Below are positions 16,110 through 25,109 of a DNA stretch of 64,000 bases, piece after piece. The notes below the pieces were generated by a model that saw only the letters and a list, made by a program, of their open reading frames with translations, did not search any database and was not told the origin of the DNA. The DNA comes from Glycomyces sp. NRRL B-16210. Lineage in GTDB: Bacteria; Actinomycetota; Actinomycetes; Mycobacteriales; Micromonosporaceae. A program made the translations under genes and the position numbers. The stretch spans positions 124,001 to 188,000 of the forward strand of contig NZ_JOGR01000002.1 in the NCBI RefSeq assembly GCF_000719515.1. The letters are read 5' to 3'. Within the stretch, counting starts at the first letter, position 1. The number at the start of each line of letters is the position of its first letter.

Positions 16110-18434
16110 ATGAACGACCGACCGCCCGCCCGTCGACTGCGGGTCGCCGCGCCGCCCGCGCCGCGCCGGGGCCACCTTCCCTTCGGCGAGAGCCCCGGCA
16201 CACCCGACCGGATCGAGGTGACCAGCCGCTTCCTCGAACGCGGCGGCCGCCCGTGGATCCCGATCACCGGCGAGATCCACTACTCCCGCATCCCGCGCGA
16301 GCGCTGGGACGAGGTCCTCGGCCACGCCCGCGCGGGCGGCCTGGACTCCGTCGCCACCTACGTCTTCTGGGCCGCGCACGAGCCCGAGCCCGGCCGCTTC
16401 GACTGGACCGGCAACCTCGACCTGCGGGCCTTCATCGAACTCGCCGCCGCCCACGGCCTCGACGTCATCGTCCGGATCGGACCGTGGGGCCACGGCGAGT
16501 ACCGCTCCGGCGGCTTCCCCGACTGGCTCCTGGAACGCCGCCTGAAGACCCGGACCGACGACCCCGAGTACCTCGCGCTCGTGCGCCCGCTCTACGCCCA
16601 GATCATCGCCCGGCTCGAAGGGCTCGGCCACGCCGACGGCGGGCCGGTCATCGGCGCCCAGGTCGACAACGAGCTGTACGACCAGCCCGGGCACCTGGCG
16701 ACCCTCCGCACGATCGCCGAGGAGCACGGCCTGCGGGTCCCGATCTGGACCGCGACCGGCTGGGGCGGCGCCCAGGTCCCCGACACCCTGCTGCCCCTCT
16801 ACAGCGCCTACTCCGAAGGGTTCTGGGAGGACGAGACCACCGAGTGGCCCGCGTTCGCGCCCTTCCACTTCCGCTACTCGGAGGTCCGCGACGACCTGAG
16901 CGTCGGCGCCGACCTCCGCGAAGCCCTCGACGGCATCGTGGTCGACGCGTCCGCGATCCCGCAGGCCGACGATGAGCTGCCCTTCGCGACCTGCGAGCTG
17001 GGCGGCGGCATGCACGTCGCCTACCACCGCCGCCCCCTCGTCTCGGCCGAGGACGTCGCCAACCTGGCCCTCGCCAAGATCGGCTCCGGCTCGGCCTGGC
17101 AGGGCTACTACATGTACGCCGGCGGCACCCAGCGCACCGGACCCCAAGGGACCGAGCAGGAATCGCACGCCACCGGCTACCCGAACGACGTGCCGCGGCT
17201 GACCTACGACTTCCACGCGCCCGTCGGCGAGCACGGCCAGATCCGGGCGCACCACCACTACCTGCGCCGCCAGCACCTGTGGCTCCGCGAGGAGGGGCAC
17301 CGCGTCGCGGCCATGGCCGCCGACGTGGGCGGCGGCAGCGCGGACCCGGACGAGCTGCGCTGGGCCGTCCGCTCCGACGGCTCCAGCGGCTACCTGTTCC
17401 TCACCACCTACCAGCCGCCCAAGCGGCCCCTCGCCGCCCAGCCCGGCGTCCAGATCACCGTCCGCTTCGACGACGCGGAGGTCACCGTCCCGACCCGGCC
17501 GGTCGACCTCCCCGCCGGTCACTCCCTCGTCTGGCCGCTGCGCTACCCGCTGACCGAGGACCTCGAACTGCGCAGCGCCACCGCGCAACTGCTCACCCGC
17601 ATCAGCGACGACGCCGGCGACATCGTGGTCCTCGCCGCCGCCGAGGCGATCCCCGTCGAACTCGTCCTCGGCGACGGCACCACCCTCGACCTGCCCGCCG
17701 AACCCGGACCCGACTGCCTCATCACGCTCCCCGGCGTGCGCCTCCTCGTCCTCGACGAGCAGAGCGCGAACCGCCTCTACAAGCTCGACCTCGCCGGACG
17801 CGACCGGCTCGTCCTCGCCGACGCGCCCGTCTACGCCGAGGACGGCGACCTCGTCGTGCAGTCCGAGACCGACCGCGCGAGCATCGCGGTCCTGCCCGCC
17901 CCCGCCGCGACCGAGACCGCAGGCGGCGAACTGAGCGCGGCCACCGAGCACGGACTCTGGCGCCGATGGGACCTCGCCCTCCACGGCGGCGGGCCCGTCC
18001 CCGTCCAGGTCGAGCAGCTCACCGCGGCCGGGCCCGCCCCCGAACCGAGACGCGGTGGCTCCATGGACCGGCTCAGCGCTCCGACCGACTACGCGAACGC
18101 CGCGACCGTCCACATCGACGTCCCGGACTTCGAGGGCGCCGACCGCGCGCTGCTGCGCCTCGCCTGGACCGGCGACGCCGGGCGCGCATTCATCGGCGAC
18201 CGGTTCGTCAGCGACCACTTCTGGCACGGCCGCGTCTGGGACATCGACCTCACCGCGCACCGCGACGCCGTCCGCGAACACGGCGTCCGGCTCGAACTGC
18301 TCCCCTGGAGCCGCGCCACCGGCGTCTGGGTCGACCCGTCCGTCCGCGGCGTCGAAGACGGCGTCGAGGTCGCCTCCGCGACCCTCGTCCGCGTCGCCAA
18401 AGCCCGGATCGGCTTCGAAGGAGCACGACCGTGA
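16110..18434 (+). CDS. GH35 family beta-galactosidase
   Basis: 774 aa, ATG 16110 with AAAGGAGAG upstream. The N-terminal TIM barrel has GEIHYSRIPRERW (54-66), the acid/base in QVDNELY (Glu 188) and a likely nucleophile in CELGGGM (Glu 296), both typical of GH35. It removes non-reducing beta-galactosyl residues. C-terminal beta domains (about 420-774) include a jelly-roll-like end. No signal peptide, so it acts on imported oligosaccharides. It is 25 bp downstream of the DUF5107 gene; its TGA overlaps the GTG of the binding-protein gene. Exact substrate (lactose-like, galactan or arabinogalactan fragments) is not visible. Confidence 0.9.
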   Translation: MNDRPPARRLRVAAPPAPRRGHLPFGESPGTPDRIEVTSRFLERGGRPWIPITGEIHYSRIPRERWDEVLGHARAGGLDSVATYVFWAAHEPEPGRFDWTGNLDLRAFIELAAAHGLDVIVRIGPWGHGEYRSGGFPDWLLERRLKTRTDDPEYLALVRPLYAQIIARLEGLGHADGGPVIGAQVDNELYDQPGHLATLRTIAEEHGLRVPIWTATGWGGAQVPDTLLPLYSAYSEGFWEDETTEWPAFAPFHFRYSEVRDDLSVGADLREALDGIVVDASAIPQADDELPFATCELGGGMHVAYHRRPLVSAEDVANLALAKIGSGSAWQGYYMYAGGTQRTGPQGTEQESHATGYPNDVPRLTYDFHAPVGEHGQIRAHHHYLRRQHLWLREEGHRVAAMAADVGGGSADPDELRWAVRSDGSSGYLFLTTYQPPKRPLAAQPGVQITVRFDDAEVTVPTRPVDLPAGHSLVWPLRYPLTEDLELRSATAQLLTRISDDAGDIVVLAAAEAIPVELVLGDGTTLDLPAEPGPDCLITLPGVRLLVLDEQSANRLYKLDLAGRDRLVLADAPVYAEDGDLVVQSETDRASIAVLPAPAATETAGGELSAATEHGLWRRWDLALHGGGPVPVQVEQLTAAGPAPEPRRGGSMDRLSAPTDYANAATVHIDVPDFEGADRALLRLAWTGDAGRAFIGDRFVSDHFWHGRVWDIDLTAHRDAVREHGVRLELLPWSRATGVWVDPSVRGVEDGVEVASATLVRVAKARIGFEGARP

Positions 18435-19747
18435 ACCTCGATCGCAGGCAACTGCTGCGCCTGGGCGGGGCCGCCGGCCTCGGCGCGGCCCTCACCGCGT
18501 GCACCAGCGCCGGCGACGGCCCGGCCATCGCCTCGGGACCGGTCGACCTGAAGCTCTGGACCCACGACCCGGGCTACGCGGACTACTTCACCGCCGCCCC
18601 CGCCGACCCCGCGCTGGTCGGCGGCAGCGCCTGGACCTACACCGTCGACGTCACCTCGATCGCGCCCGCCGACATCGTCTCCCGCCTGGTCAACCAGGCG
18701 GTCGCGAACCGGCCCCTGCCGAACCTCGCCGGACTCGTCATCGACCAGTACCCGCGGGTCATGCGCGCCGACATCGCCCAGAGCCTCTTCGTCGACCTCA
18801 CCGACCTCACCGAGCCGCTGGGGGACCGGCTGCTCAAGACCCAGCCCTACACCGTCGACGGGAAGGTCTACGCGATCGAGTCGGACAACTCGGTCTCGGT
18901 CATGTTCTACCGCGCCGACCTCTTCGCCGAACTCGGCATCCCCGAGGACATCGCGACCTGGGAGGAGCTGCTGGAGATCGGCGCCGACGTCGCCGCCGCG
19001 ACCGGCCGGGCCATCGGCATGGTCGCCGACGGCGACAACGGCTCCATCGTCAACGGCTTCACCCAGATGCTGCTCCAGCGCGGCGGCAACCTCTACGACG
19101 AGGACGGCGGGCTCGCCGTCCTCTCGGACGAGTCGATCGAAGTGCTCCGGCTCATGGCCGAAGGCGTGCGCACCGGCGCGCTGCTGTCGATCGCCGACCC
19201 CTACGGCGGAGCCGCCGCGGCCGCCCTCAAAGGCTCCAAGCTCATCGCCACCGTCATGCCCAACTGGTACAAGGTCTACGGCCTCGAAGCCAACGCGCCC
19301 GACCAATCCGGGCTGTGGCGCGCCCGCACCATCCCCGCGTTCGCCGGCGGCGGACACATCGCCTCGACCATGGGCGGCACCGCGTTCGCCGTCCTCAAGG
19401 ACCAGGCCGAGACCGACGCCGCGGTCGACTTCCTCCAGCGCACCTACCTCACATCCGAGGGCCAGCTGGCCCGCTACGGCGCCGGCGCGTACCTGCCGAC
19501 CCTCGTCGACCTCTACGACACGCCCGAGTTCCAGGACATCACCGACCCCTACCTGGGGGACCAGCGGATCTTCGAGGTCTACGGCGCCGGCGCGAAGGAC
19601 ATGCCGGACTTCTACCAGGCCGCCGGAGCCTCCCTCCTGCGCGACAGCCTCGGCGGCCCCCTCCTGCGCGCGATCAACGGCCGCGCCGACCCCGAGGAGG
19701 CCCTCCGCGAGGGCCTGCGCGCCTACGAAAGGCAGGCACCCGCATGA
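18431..19747 (+). CDS. ABC sugar importer, extracellular binding lipoprotein
   Basis: 438 aa, GTG start overlapping the upstream stop (GTGA). The N-terminus has a twin-arginine-like DRRQLL followed by a hydrophobic stretch and lipobox LTACTS, so it is an exported lipoprotein. The body is a family 1 solute-binding protein (LKLWTHDPGYADYF; VYAIESDNSVSVMFYRADLFAELGI; TWEELLEIG). It captures oligosaccharides for the two permeases that follow. Being behind GH35 suggests galactose-containing ligands. Regulation is presumably with the whole operon via the AraC protein. Confidence 0.9.
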   Translation: MNLDRRQLLRLGGAAGLGAALTACTSAGDGPAIASGPVDLKLWTHDPGYADYFTAAPADPALVGGSAWTYTVDVTSIAPADIVSRLVNQAVANRPLPNLAGLVIDQYPRVMRADIAQSLFVDLTDLTEPLGDRLLKTQPYTVDGKVYAIESDNSVSVMFYRADLFAELGIPEDIATWEELLEIGADVAAATGRAIGMVADGDNGSIVNGFTQMLLQRGGNLYDEDGGLAVLSDESIEVLRLMAEGVRTGALLSIADPYGGAAAAALKGSKLIATVMPNWYKVYGLEANAPDQSGLWRARTIPAFAGGGHIASTMGGTAFAVLKDQAETDAAVDFLQRTYLTSEGQLARYGAGAYLPTLVDLYDTPEFQDITDPYLGDQRIFEVYGAGAKDMPDFYQAAGASLLRDSLGGPLLRAINGRADPEEALREGLRAYERQAPA

Positions 19748-20646
19748 GCGCCGCGACCACCGCGCCACGACCCGGGTCCGGCACCACCCGATGGGCGCCG
19801 TACCTGTTCATCTCGCCGTTCTTCGTCCTGTTCACGCTCTTCATGCTCGTGCCCATCGGCGCGGGCGTCTACCTGAGCCTGACCGACTGGGCCGGACTCG
19901 GATCGCCCGAGTACATCGGCTCGGGCAACTACACGCGCCTGTTCCAGGACCCCAGCTTCGGCGCCTCCCTGGGCAACACCGCGATCTACACCGTCTTCGC
20001 CCTCGCCGTCGTGCTCCCGGCCTCGCTCCTGATCGCCCAGGCGCTCAACGCCCGCGGCCTGAAGCTCCGCGACCTCTTCCGCCTGACCTACTTCATGCCG
20101 GTGGTCCTGTCGCCGATCATCATCGCCCTCGTCTTCGGGCTGATCTTCGACGGCGAGTACGGCCTGCTCAACGCCGTGCTCGAAGCCCTCTTCGGATTCG
20201 GCGGCGTCTCCTGGCTGACCGACCCGTTCTGGGCCCGCGTCGTCGTGGTCGTCCTGGTGCTGTGGCGCTGGACCGGCTACCTGACGATCTTCTTCCTCGC
20301 CGGGATGCAGTCCATCCCCGGCGAGCTGTACGAGGCCGCCGAAGTGGACGGCGCCGGGCCGGCGCGCCGCTTCTTCGCCATCACGCTCCCGCAGCTCAAA
20401 CCGGTCACCGCGTTCATCGCCGTGACCATGCTGGTCAACACCGCGCAGATCTTCGAAGAGCCGTTCCTGCTCACCCAGGGAGGCCCCGGCGAATCGACCC
20501 TCTCGGTGTCGATGTTCATCTACCGGGCCGCCTTCCAACGCCAAGAGCTCGGCTACGCCGCCGCTGCGGGCGTCGTCATGTTCATCATCGTCTTCGCGCT
20601 CGGACGCCTCAGTTCCAGCGCCCTGGGCGTGGGGAGGACCCGATGA
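19744..20646 (+). CDS. ABC sugar importer permease (MalF-type)
   Basis: 300 aa, ATG overlapping the previous stop codon (ATGA). Six membrane segments; the cytoplasmic ATPase-contact loop reads EAAEVDGAGPARRFFAITLP, the EAA motif. N-terminal LFISPFFVLFTLFMLVPIG and GNTAIYTVFALAVVLPASL are typical of MalF/LacF-like subunits. Works with the next gene and the preceding binding protein. No ATPase is encoded nearby; a shared MsiK-type ATPase elsewhere is expected. Confidence 0.93.
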   Translation: MSAATTAPRPGSGTTRWAPYLFISPFFVLFTLFMLVPIGAGVYLSLTDWAGLGSPEYIGSGNYTRLFQDPSFGASLGNTAIYTVFALAVVLPASLLIAQALNARGLKLRDLFRLTYFMPVVLSPIIIALVFGLIFDGEYGLLNAVLEALFGFGGVSWLTDPFWARVVVVVLVLWRWTGYLTIFFLAGMQSIPGELYEAAEVDGAGPARRFFAITLPQLKPVTAFIAVTMLVNTAQIFEEPFLLTQGGPGESTLSVSMFIYRAAFQRQELGYAAAAGVVMFIIVFALGRLSSSALGVGRTR

Positions 20647-21530
20647 CCGCCACCGCCATCCGCACCGAGGCCGGCGCGCCGACGCCGAGCCCCGAACGGC
20701 GCCGGCGCCGCCCGCGCCCGGCCCGGGCGGGCCTGTACGCGACCCTGTTCCTCCTCGCCGCCGTCTACCTGGCCCCGCTGGTGTGGGCGCTGTCCTCCTC
20801 CTTCAAGAACCGCAGCGAGATCTTCTCGTTCCCTCCCAGGCTGTGGCCCGACCCGGCCACGGTCGACAACTACACGCGCCTGCTGTCCGGACAGCCGTTC
20901 TGGAACTGGATGCTCATGAGCACCGGCGTCGCCCTGGTCAGCACCGTCGCCGTGGTGTTCCTGTGCTCGCTGGCCGGCTACGGCTTCGCGAAGTACGAGT
21001 TCCGCGGCAAGCGCCTGCTGTTCGACGTCATGTTCTCCTCGCTGGCCATCCCGTTCGCGGTCATCGTGGTCCCGCTGTTCATCCTGGTCGCCAAACTCGG
21101 ACTCGCCCACCCGCTGTTCGCGCTCATCGTCCCGTGGGTCGCTCCGGCGTTCGGGATCTTCATGATGCGCCAGTACACCGAGCAGTCCATTCCCGACGAG
21201 ATCCTCGACGCCGCCCGCATCGACGGCTGCTCCGAGTTCCGCATCTTCTGGACCGTCGTGCTCCCGCTCCTGCGCCCGGCCCTCGGCGCGCTGGCGGTGT
21301 GGAGCTTCCTGGGGGCTTACAACAACCTGCTGTGGCCGCTGGTCATCGTCTCCGAACCCGAGTACTACACCGTCCCCTTGGGACTCCAGGCGCTCTTCGG
21401 CGCCGAGGGCCGCCAGTACGACCTCGTGCTGGCCGGCTCGATCCTCGCGGCGATCCCCGCGATCGCCGTGTTCATCCTGCTGCGCAAGCAGCTCGTCTCC
21501 GGTCTCACCGCCGGGGCGGTGAAGTCGTGA
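20643..21530 (+). CDS. ABC sugar importer permease (MalG-type)
   Basis: 295 aa, ATGA overlap with the upstream permease. A basic N-terminus (ERRRRRPRPARAG) precedes six membrane segments. The EAA loop reads DAARIDGCSEFRIFWTVVLPLLRP. MalG-type C-terminus (LLRKQLVSGLTAGAVKS). It completes the importer membrane part in the GH35 operon. Confidence 0.93.
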   Translation: MTATAIRTEAGAPTPSPERRRRRPRPARAGLYATLFLLAAVYLAPLVWALSSSFKNRSEIFSFPPRLWPDPATVDNYTRLLSGQPFWNWMLMSTGVALVSTVAVVFLCSLAGYGFAKYEFRGKRLLFDVMFSSLAIPFAVIVVPLFILVAKLGLAHPLFALIVPWVAPAFGIFMMRQYTEQSIPDEILDAARIDGCSEFRIFWTVVLPLLRPALGALAVWSFLGAYNNLLWPLVIVSEPEYYTVPLGLQALFGAEGRQYDLVLAGSILAAIPAIAVFILLRKQLVSGLTAGAVKS

Positions 21531-21550
21531 CCGACCCGCAAGGAGCGACC

Positions 21551-22810
21551 GTGATCCCCACCCACCTGCCCGAACGCCTCGCGATGACCCTCTGGGACTT
21601 CTCCTGGTACGTCCGCACCGGCCCCGGCGAGCCCTTCGAGGACCTCGACGCGGCCTTCGCCCGCGCCGTGGACCTGGGCTACAACGCCGTCCGCATCTGC
21701 GCGATGCCGTTCCTGCTCTTCAAGTCCGGGCTCGACACCACCGCGCTGCGACTCGGACCGGTCGGCGGCGGCTACGCCTCCCGGGTGCGCTGGTACGACG
21801 TCGAGCAGCCCACCGTGATCGACGCGAGGGCCCACCTGCTCGACTTCTTCCGCGCCGCCGACCGCCACCGGGTCGCGGTCATCGTCTCCTCGTGGGAGTA
21901 CCAGCAGAGCCCGGCCTTCGCGGCCGACCCGGCCTGGCACGAGGCACTCGAGGCGATCGATCCCGACCAGCGGCTCACCGTCCTCGGCGAGGCCCAGGCC
22001 GACCTCGTCGACTTCCTCGCCGAGCACGGCCTGGCGCACACGGTCGCGCTCGTGGAGCCGCACAACGAGGTCCAGGCCGGGCACCTCACCGCCGGGCTCC
22101 CCGGCGCCCTGGACCCGGTGATCGAACTCCAGAGCCGCCTCGAAGCCGGGATCGCGGCCTTCCGGGCCCGCCATCCCGAAGTCCTCTGCGCGCCCAACTA
22201 CGCCGGGGTGCCGGTCGGTGCGATGCGGGGCCTGCCGCGCAACGCCACCGCCCTGGTCTTCCACCCCTACGTGTACGGCGTGCTCGACGACCTGGTCCAG
22301 GAGTTCGCGCTGCGCGGCGACCCCGCCGACTTCCCGCAGGAGCGCGCCGACGCCGAGCTGCTGCGACCCGAAGCGCCGCGGTTCACCGACTGGGCCCCGC
22401 CCGCCGACGCGGGGTGGAAGCTGCGCGCCTCCATCGTCGGCCGCGCCGAGATATACGTGCACGACTGGTGCGACCCCGTGAAGGTCGATCGCTGGCTGTA
22501 CGAACGCTATGGCGCCCACCGCATCGCGATGGCCCGGGAGCTGCGCGACTGGATCGACGTCGCCGCCGACCACGCCGCGCGGCTCGGCGTCCCGCTGCTG
22601 TTCGGGGAGGGCTGGGTCGGGTACACGCCCCGCGACTGCCGTTTCGAGGAGGGCCCGGTCGGCGCGCAGATCTGCCGCGACGCGGTCGCCCATTCGGTGC
22701 GGGTCGGCGCCTGGGGCTCCATCGTCTGCTCCAACGCCGCACCGCAGCACGCCATGTGGGCCGACGCAGACCTCCAACGCGAATGCAACGCCATGCTGCG
22801 CGAGGGATAG
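21551..22810 (+). CDS. Cellulase-like glycoside hydrolase-fold protein
   Basis: About 419 aa. GTG 21551 is preferred because AAGGAG ends five bases upstream; an in-frame GTG at 21527 overlapping the permease stop would give 427 aa. The sequence has TIM-barrel features of sugar-binding cellulase-like proteins (LAMTLWDFSWYVRTGPGEPFEDLDAAFARAVDLGYNAVRI; VEPHNEVQAGH with a catalytic-type N-E pair; LFGEGWVGYTPRDC with a second Glu). No signal peptide, so cytoplasmic action on imported oligosaccharides is likely. Last gene of the operon; the specific linkage is unknown. Confidence 0.78.
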   Translation: MIPTHLPERLAMTLWDFSWYVRTGPGEPFEDLDAAFARAVDLGYNAVRICAMPFLLFKSGLDTTALRLGPVGGGYASRVRWYDVEQPTVIDARAHLLDFFRAADRHRVAVIVSSWEYQQSPAFAADPAWHEALEAIDPDQRLTVLGEAQADLVDFLAEHGLAHTVALVEPHNEVQAGHLTAGLPGALDPVIELQSRLEAGIAAFRARHPEVLCAPNYAGVPVGAMRGLPRNATALVFHPYVYGVLDDLVQEFALRGDPADFPQERADAELLRPEAPRFTDWAPPADAGWKLRASIVGRAEIYVHDWCDPVKVDRWLYERYGAHRIAMARELRDWIDVAADHAARLGVPLLFGEGWVGYTPRDCRFEEGPVGAQICRDAVAHSVRVGAWGSIVCSNAAPQHAMWADADLQRECNAMLREG

Positions 22811-22947
22811 CGGCGCCAGGGCCCGGGCACGAGTCCGGCGCGGGCCCCGTCGCGCTCCCACACTTCGGCCTGCGGGCGCTTCCATTTCTGGTTCGGGTCT
22901 ATTATATTTAAATGTGTCGATATGTCCCTTCAATTGGGAGCGATACC

Positions 22948-23616
22948 ATGCTCAGTTCGAGAAGACACCGCATCAGGAGATTCATCGTCGCGTCGGCGGT
23001 GGTGGTCATGGCCGGCGCTTCGGCGCTGTTCTTCACCGCCCAGCCGGCGTCCGCGCACGGCACCGCCACCTCGCCCGCCGCGCGGCAGTACAGCTGCTGG
23101 GAGCGCTGGGGAGGCGACCACCAGAATCCGAACATGGCCACCGAAGACCCCATGTGCTACCAGGCATTCCAGACCAACCCCAACACCATGTGGAGCTGGA
23201 TGAGCCTGCTCCGCGAGGGGATGCAGGGGCAGCACGAGCAGCTCATCCCCGACAACCAGCTCTGCTCCGGCGGCAACGCCGACTACGCCTCGCTCGACGA
23301 GCCGGGCGAATGGCACACCACCTCGCTCGCCAACAGCTTCACCCTCCACTACGAGGACCAGGCGAGGCACGGCGCGGACTACTACTGGGTGTACGTCACC
23401 CGGCAGGGGTACGACGCCACCACTGACGCGCTCGACTGGGGCGACCTCGAACGCGTCGTCGAGACCGGCGTCTACCAGCCCGACGAGGCGGTCGACATCC
23501 CGGTGAGCGCGCCCGGCAGGACGGGCCACCACGTGGTCTACGTGGTCTGGCAGGCCAGCCACTTCGACCAGACCTTCTACTCCTGCTCGGACGTGTGGTT
23601 CGGCGGCGGCTCGTAG
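22948..23616 (+). CDS. Secreted AA10 lytic polysaccharide monooxygenase
   Basis: 222 aa, ATG 22948 (a longer in-frame start upstream lacks a proper signal). The signal peptide ends at PASA, exposing His 37 as mature residue 1, required for the copper histidine brace; the second His is in GEWHTTSL (His 123). The conserved tail (YVVWQASHFDQTFYSCSDV) and paired Cys are AA10 marks. AA10 enzymes cleave chitin or cellulose oxidatively. Single domain, no carbohydrate-binding module. It is a separate unit: an AT-rich stretch (about 22900-22915) supplies a likely promoter and a hairpin follows the stop. Confidence 0.92.
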   Translation: MLSSRRHRIRRFIVASAVVVMAGASALFFTAQPASAHGTATSPAARQYSCWERWGGDHQNPNMATEDPMCYQAFQTNPNTMWSWMSLLREGMQGQHEQLIPDNQLCSGGNADYASLDEPGEWHTTSLANSFTLHYEDQARHGADYYWVYVTRQGYDATTDALDWGDLERVVETGVYQPDEAVDIPVSAPGRTGHHVVYVVWQASHFDQTFYSCSDVWFGGGS

Positions 23617-23638
23617 GACGGTGCCGCCTGGAAGCGGC

Positions 23639-23668
23639 GAGCGGCCCCGGCGTCAGCCGGGGCCGCTC
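23639..23668. terminator. Bidirectional hairpin terminator
   Basis: Perfect 13-bp stem GAGCGGCCCCGGC with loop GTCA and the matching arm, between the convergent LPMO and GntP genes. No long U run, as usual in actinobacteria. Confidence 0.75.
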
Positions 23669-23682
23669 GCTCTTCATGTCCC

Positions 23683-25107
23683 TCAGGGAATCGCGACGTA
23701 CAGCCCCGCGGTGAGGAGGAACCCGAGGACGCCGAGGATCGTCGTCATCGGCGTCCACACCCGCAGGCCGTCCTTGACCGACAGGCCCAGGTACCGCGTC
23801 ACGATCCAGAACCCGGAGTCGTTGACGTGGCTCAGGCCCAGCGAGCCGTAGCCGATCGCGAGCGCGACGAGCGCCAGGTGCACCGGGTCGAGCCCGAGCG
23901 CCGCCACCGCCGGGAGCATGAGCCCCGAGGCGGTCGTGATCGCGACGGTGGCCGACCCCTGCGCGGCGCGCAGGATGAGCGAGATGAGGAAGACCGCCAG
24001 CAGCACCGGAATGCCGGCCGAGGCGAGCGAGTCGGCAACGGCCGCACCGATGCCGGTCTCGGTCAGGATCCTGCCGAAACCGCCGCCGGCGCCGGTCACG
24101 AGGATGATGACCGCGGCGGCCGGCAGCGCCGACTCCATGACCTCGCCGAGCTTCGCGGCCGACCAGCCGCGCCGGACGCCGAGGGCGTACATGGCGGCGC
24201 CGATCGCGACGGCGAGGGCGAAGATCGGCTGGCCGATCATCGCCAGGAGCCCGTTCCAGAACGTCCCCTCCTCGAACCGCGGGGCGATCGTGGTGCCGAC
24301 CATGATGAGCGCCAACGGGAGCACGATGAGCCCGATGACGGTGCCCGCCCCGGGGGCGCGCTCGCCGTCGGCGAGGGTGCCGCCCTTCGGTCCTTCCTCG
24401 GTGCCGAAGCTGTCGAACATCGCCTTGGTCGCCTCGATCATCGAGAACTCGCGGCGGTTGAAGAACTTCCCGAGGTAGTACGCGGCGAACGCGAGCGGGA
24501 TCGAGGTGAGCAGCGAGAAGATCGTGATCCAGCCGACGTCGGCCTGGAGGATGGCCGCGCCGCCGACGATGCCCGGGTGCGGCGGGACTGCCACGTGCAC
24601 GGCGAGCATGATGCCGGCGATCGGCAGGCCGAACTTGATCGGGTTGACGCCCGCGGCCTTCGAGAAGGCGTAGATGATCGGGATGAGGATGATGAACCCG
24701 GCGTCGAAGAACACCGGGATCGCGAGGATCGCGGCCGCGGCCGTGAGCGCGACGCCGATCCGCTTGGGGCCCAACCAGCCGGTGAACCTTCCGGCGAGCG
24801 CGTCGGCGCCGCCGGAGATCTCGACGATCTTCCCGAGCATGGAGCCGAGCGCGACGAGGACGGCGACCGAACCGAGGGTGCCGCCGACGCCTTGGATGAT
24901 CGCCTGGATGACGCCGAGCCGTTCGGGCTCGTCACCGGATGCGGCGATGGTGGTGAGCGGCAGGCCGGCGCCGACGCCGACGAGGATCGAGGTCACGATG
25001 AGGGCGTAGAACGCCTGCACCTTGAACTTGATGATGAGCAGCAGGAGCAGGCCGACGCCGGCGAGTCCGATGAGGATCAGCGCGGGGAGCGGAAGCGTGT
25101 ACGTCAT
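23683..25107 (-). CDS. GntP family gluconate/acid-sugar permease
   Basis: 474 aa with about 12-14 membrane segments. GntP family marks include GLGGTLGSVAVLVALGSMLGKIVEISGGAD-like sequence near 80-105, VPPHPGIVGGAAIL in the middle, and AQGSATVAITTASG and HVNDSGFWIV near the end. It brings sugar acids in with protons. ATG 25107 lies 2 bp after the stop of the dehydrogenase gene, so it is the last gene of the kinase-dehydrogenase-transporter operon. The partner enzymes suggest a four-carbon acid sugar (erythronate/threonate type) rather than gluconate. Confidence 0.93.
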   Translation of the reverse strand: MTYTLPLPALILIGLAGVGLLLLLIIKFKVQAFYALIVTSILVGVGAGLPLTTIAASGDEPERLGVIQAIIQGVGGTLGSVAVLVALGSMLGKIVEISGGADALAGRFTGWLGPKRIGVALTAAAAILAIPVFFDAGFIILIPIIYAFSKAAGVNPIKFGLPIAGIMLAVHVAVPPHPGIVGGAAILQADVGWITIFSLLTSIPLAFAAYYLGKFFNRREFSMIEATKAMFDSFGTEEGPKGGTLADGERAPGAGTVIGLIVLPLALIMVGTTIAPRFEEGTFWNGLLAMIGQPIFALAVAIGAAMYALGVRRGWSAAKLGEVMESALPAAAVIILVTGAGGGFGRILTETGIGAAVADSLASAGIPVLLAVFLISLILRAAQGSATVAITTASGLMLPAVAALGLDPVHLALVALAIGYGSLGLSHVNDSGFWIVTRYLGLSVKDGLRVWTPMTTILGVLGFLLTAGLYVAIP

Positions 25108-25109
25108 GG

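Noticed and set aside
22811..22870. Possible terminator GGGCCCG...CGGGCCC after the cellulase-like gene
   Set aside because: The loop is long (about 15 bases) and the stem short; too weak to annotate with confidence.
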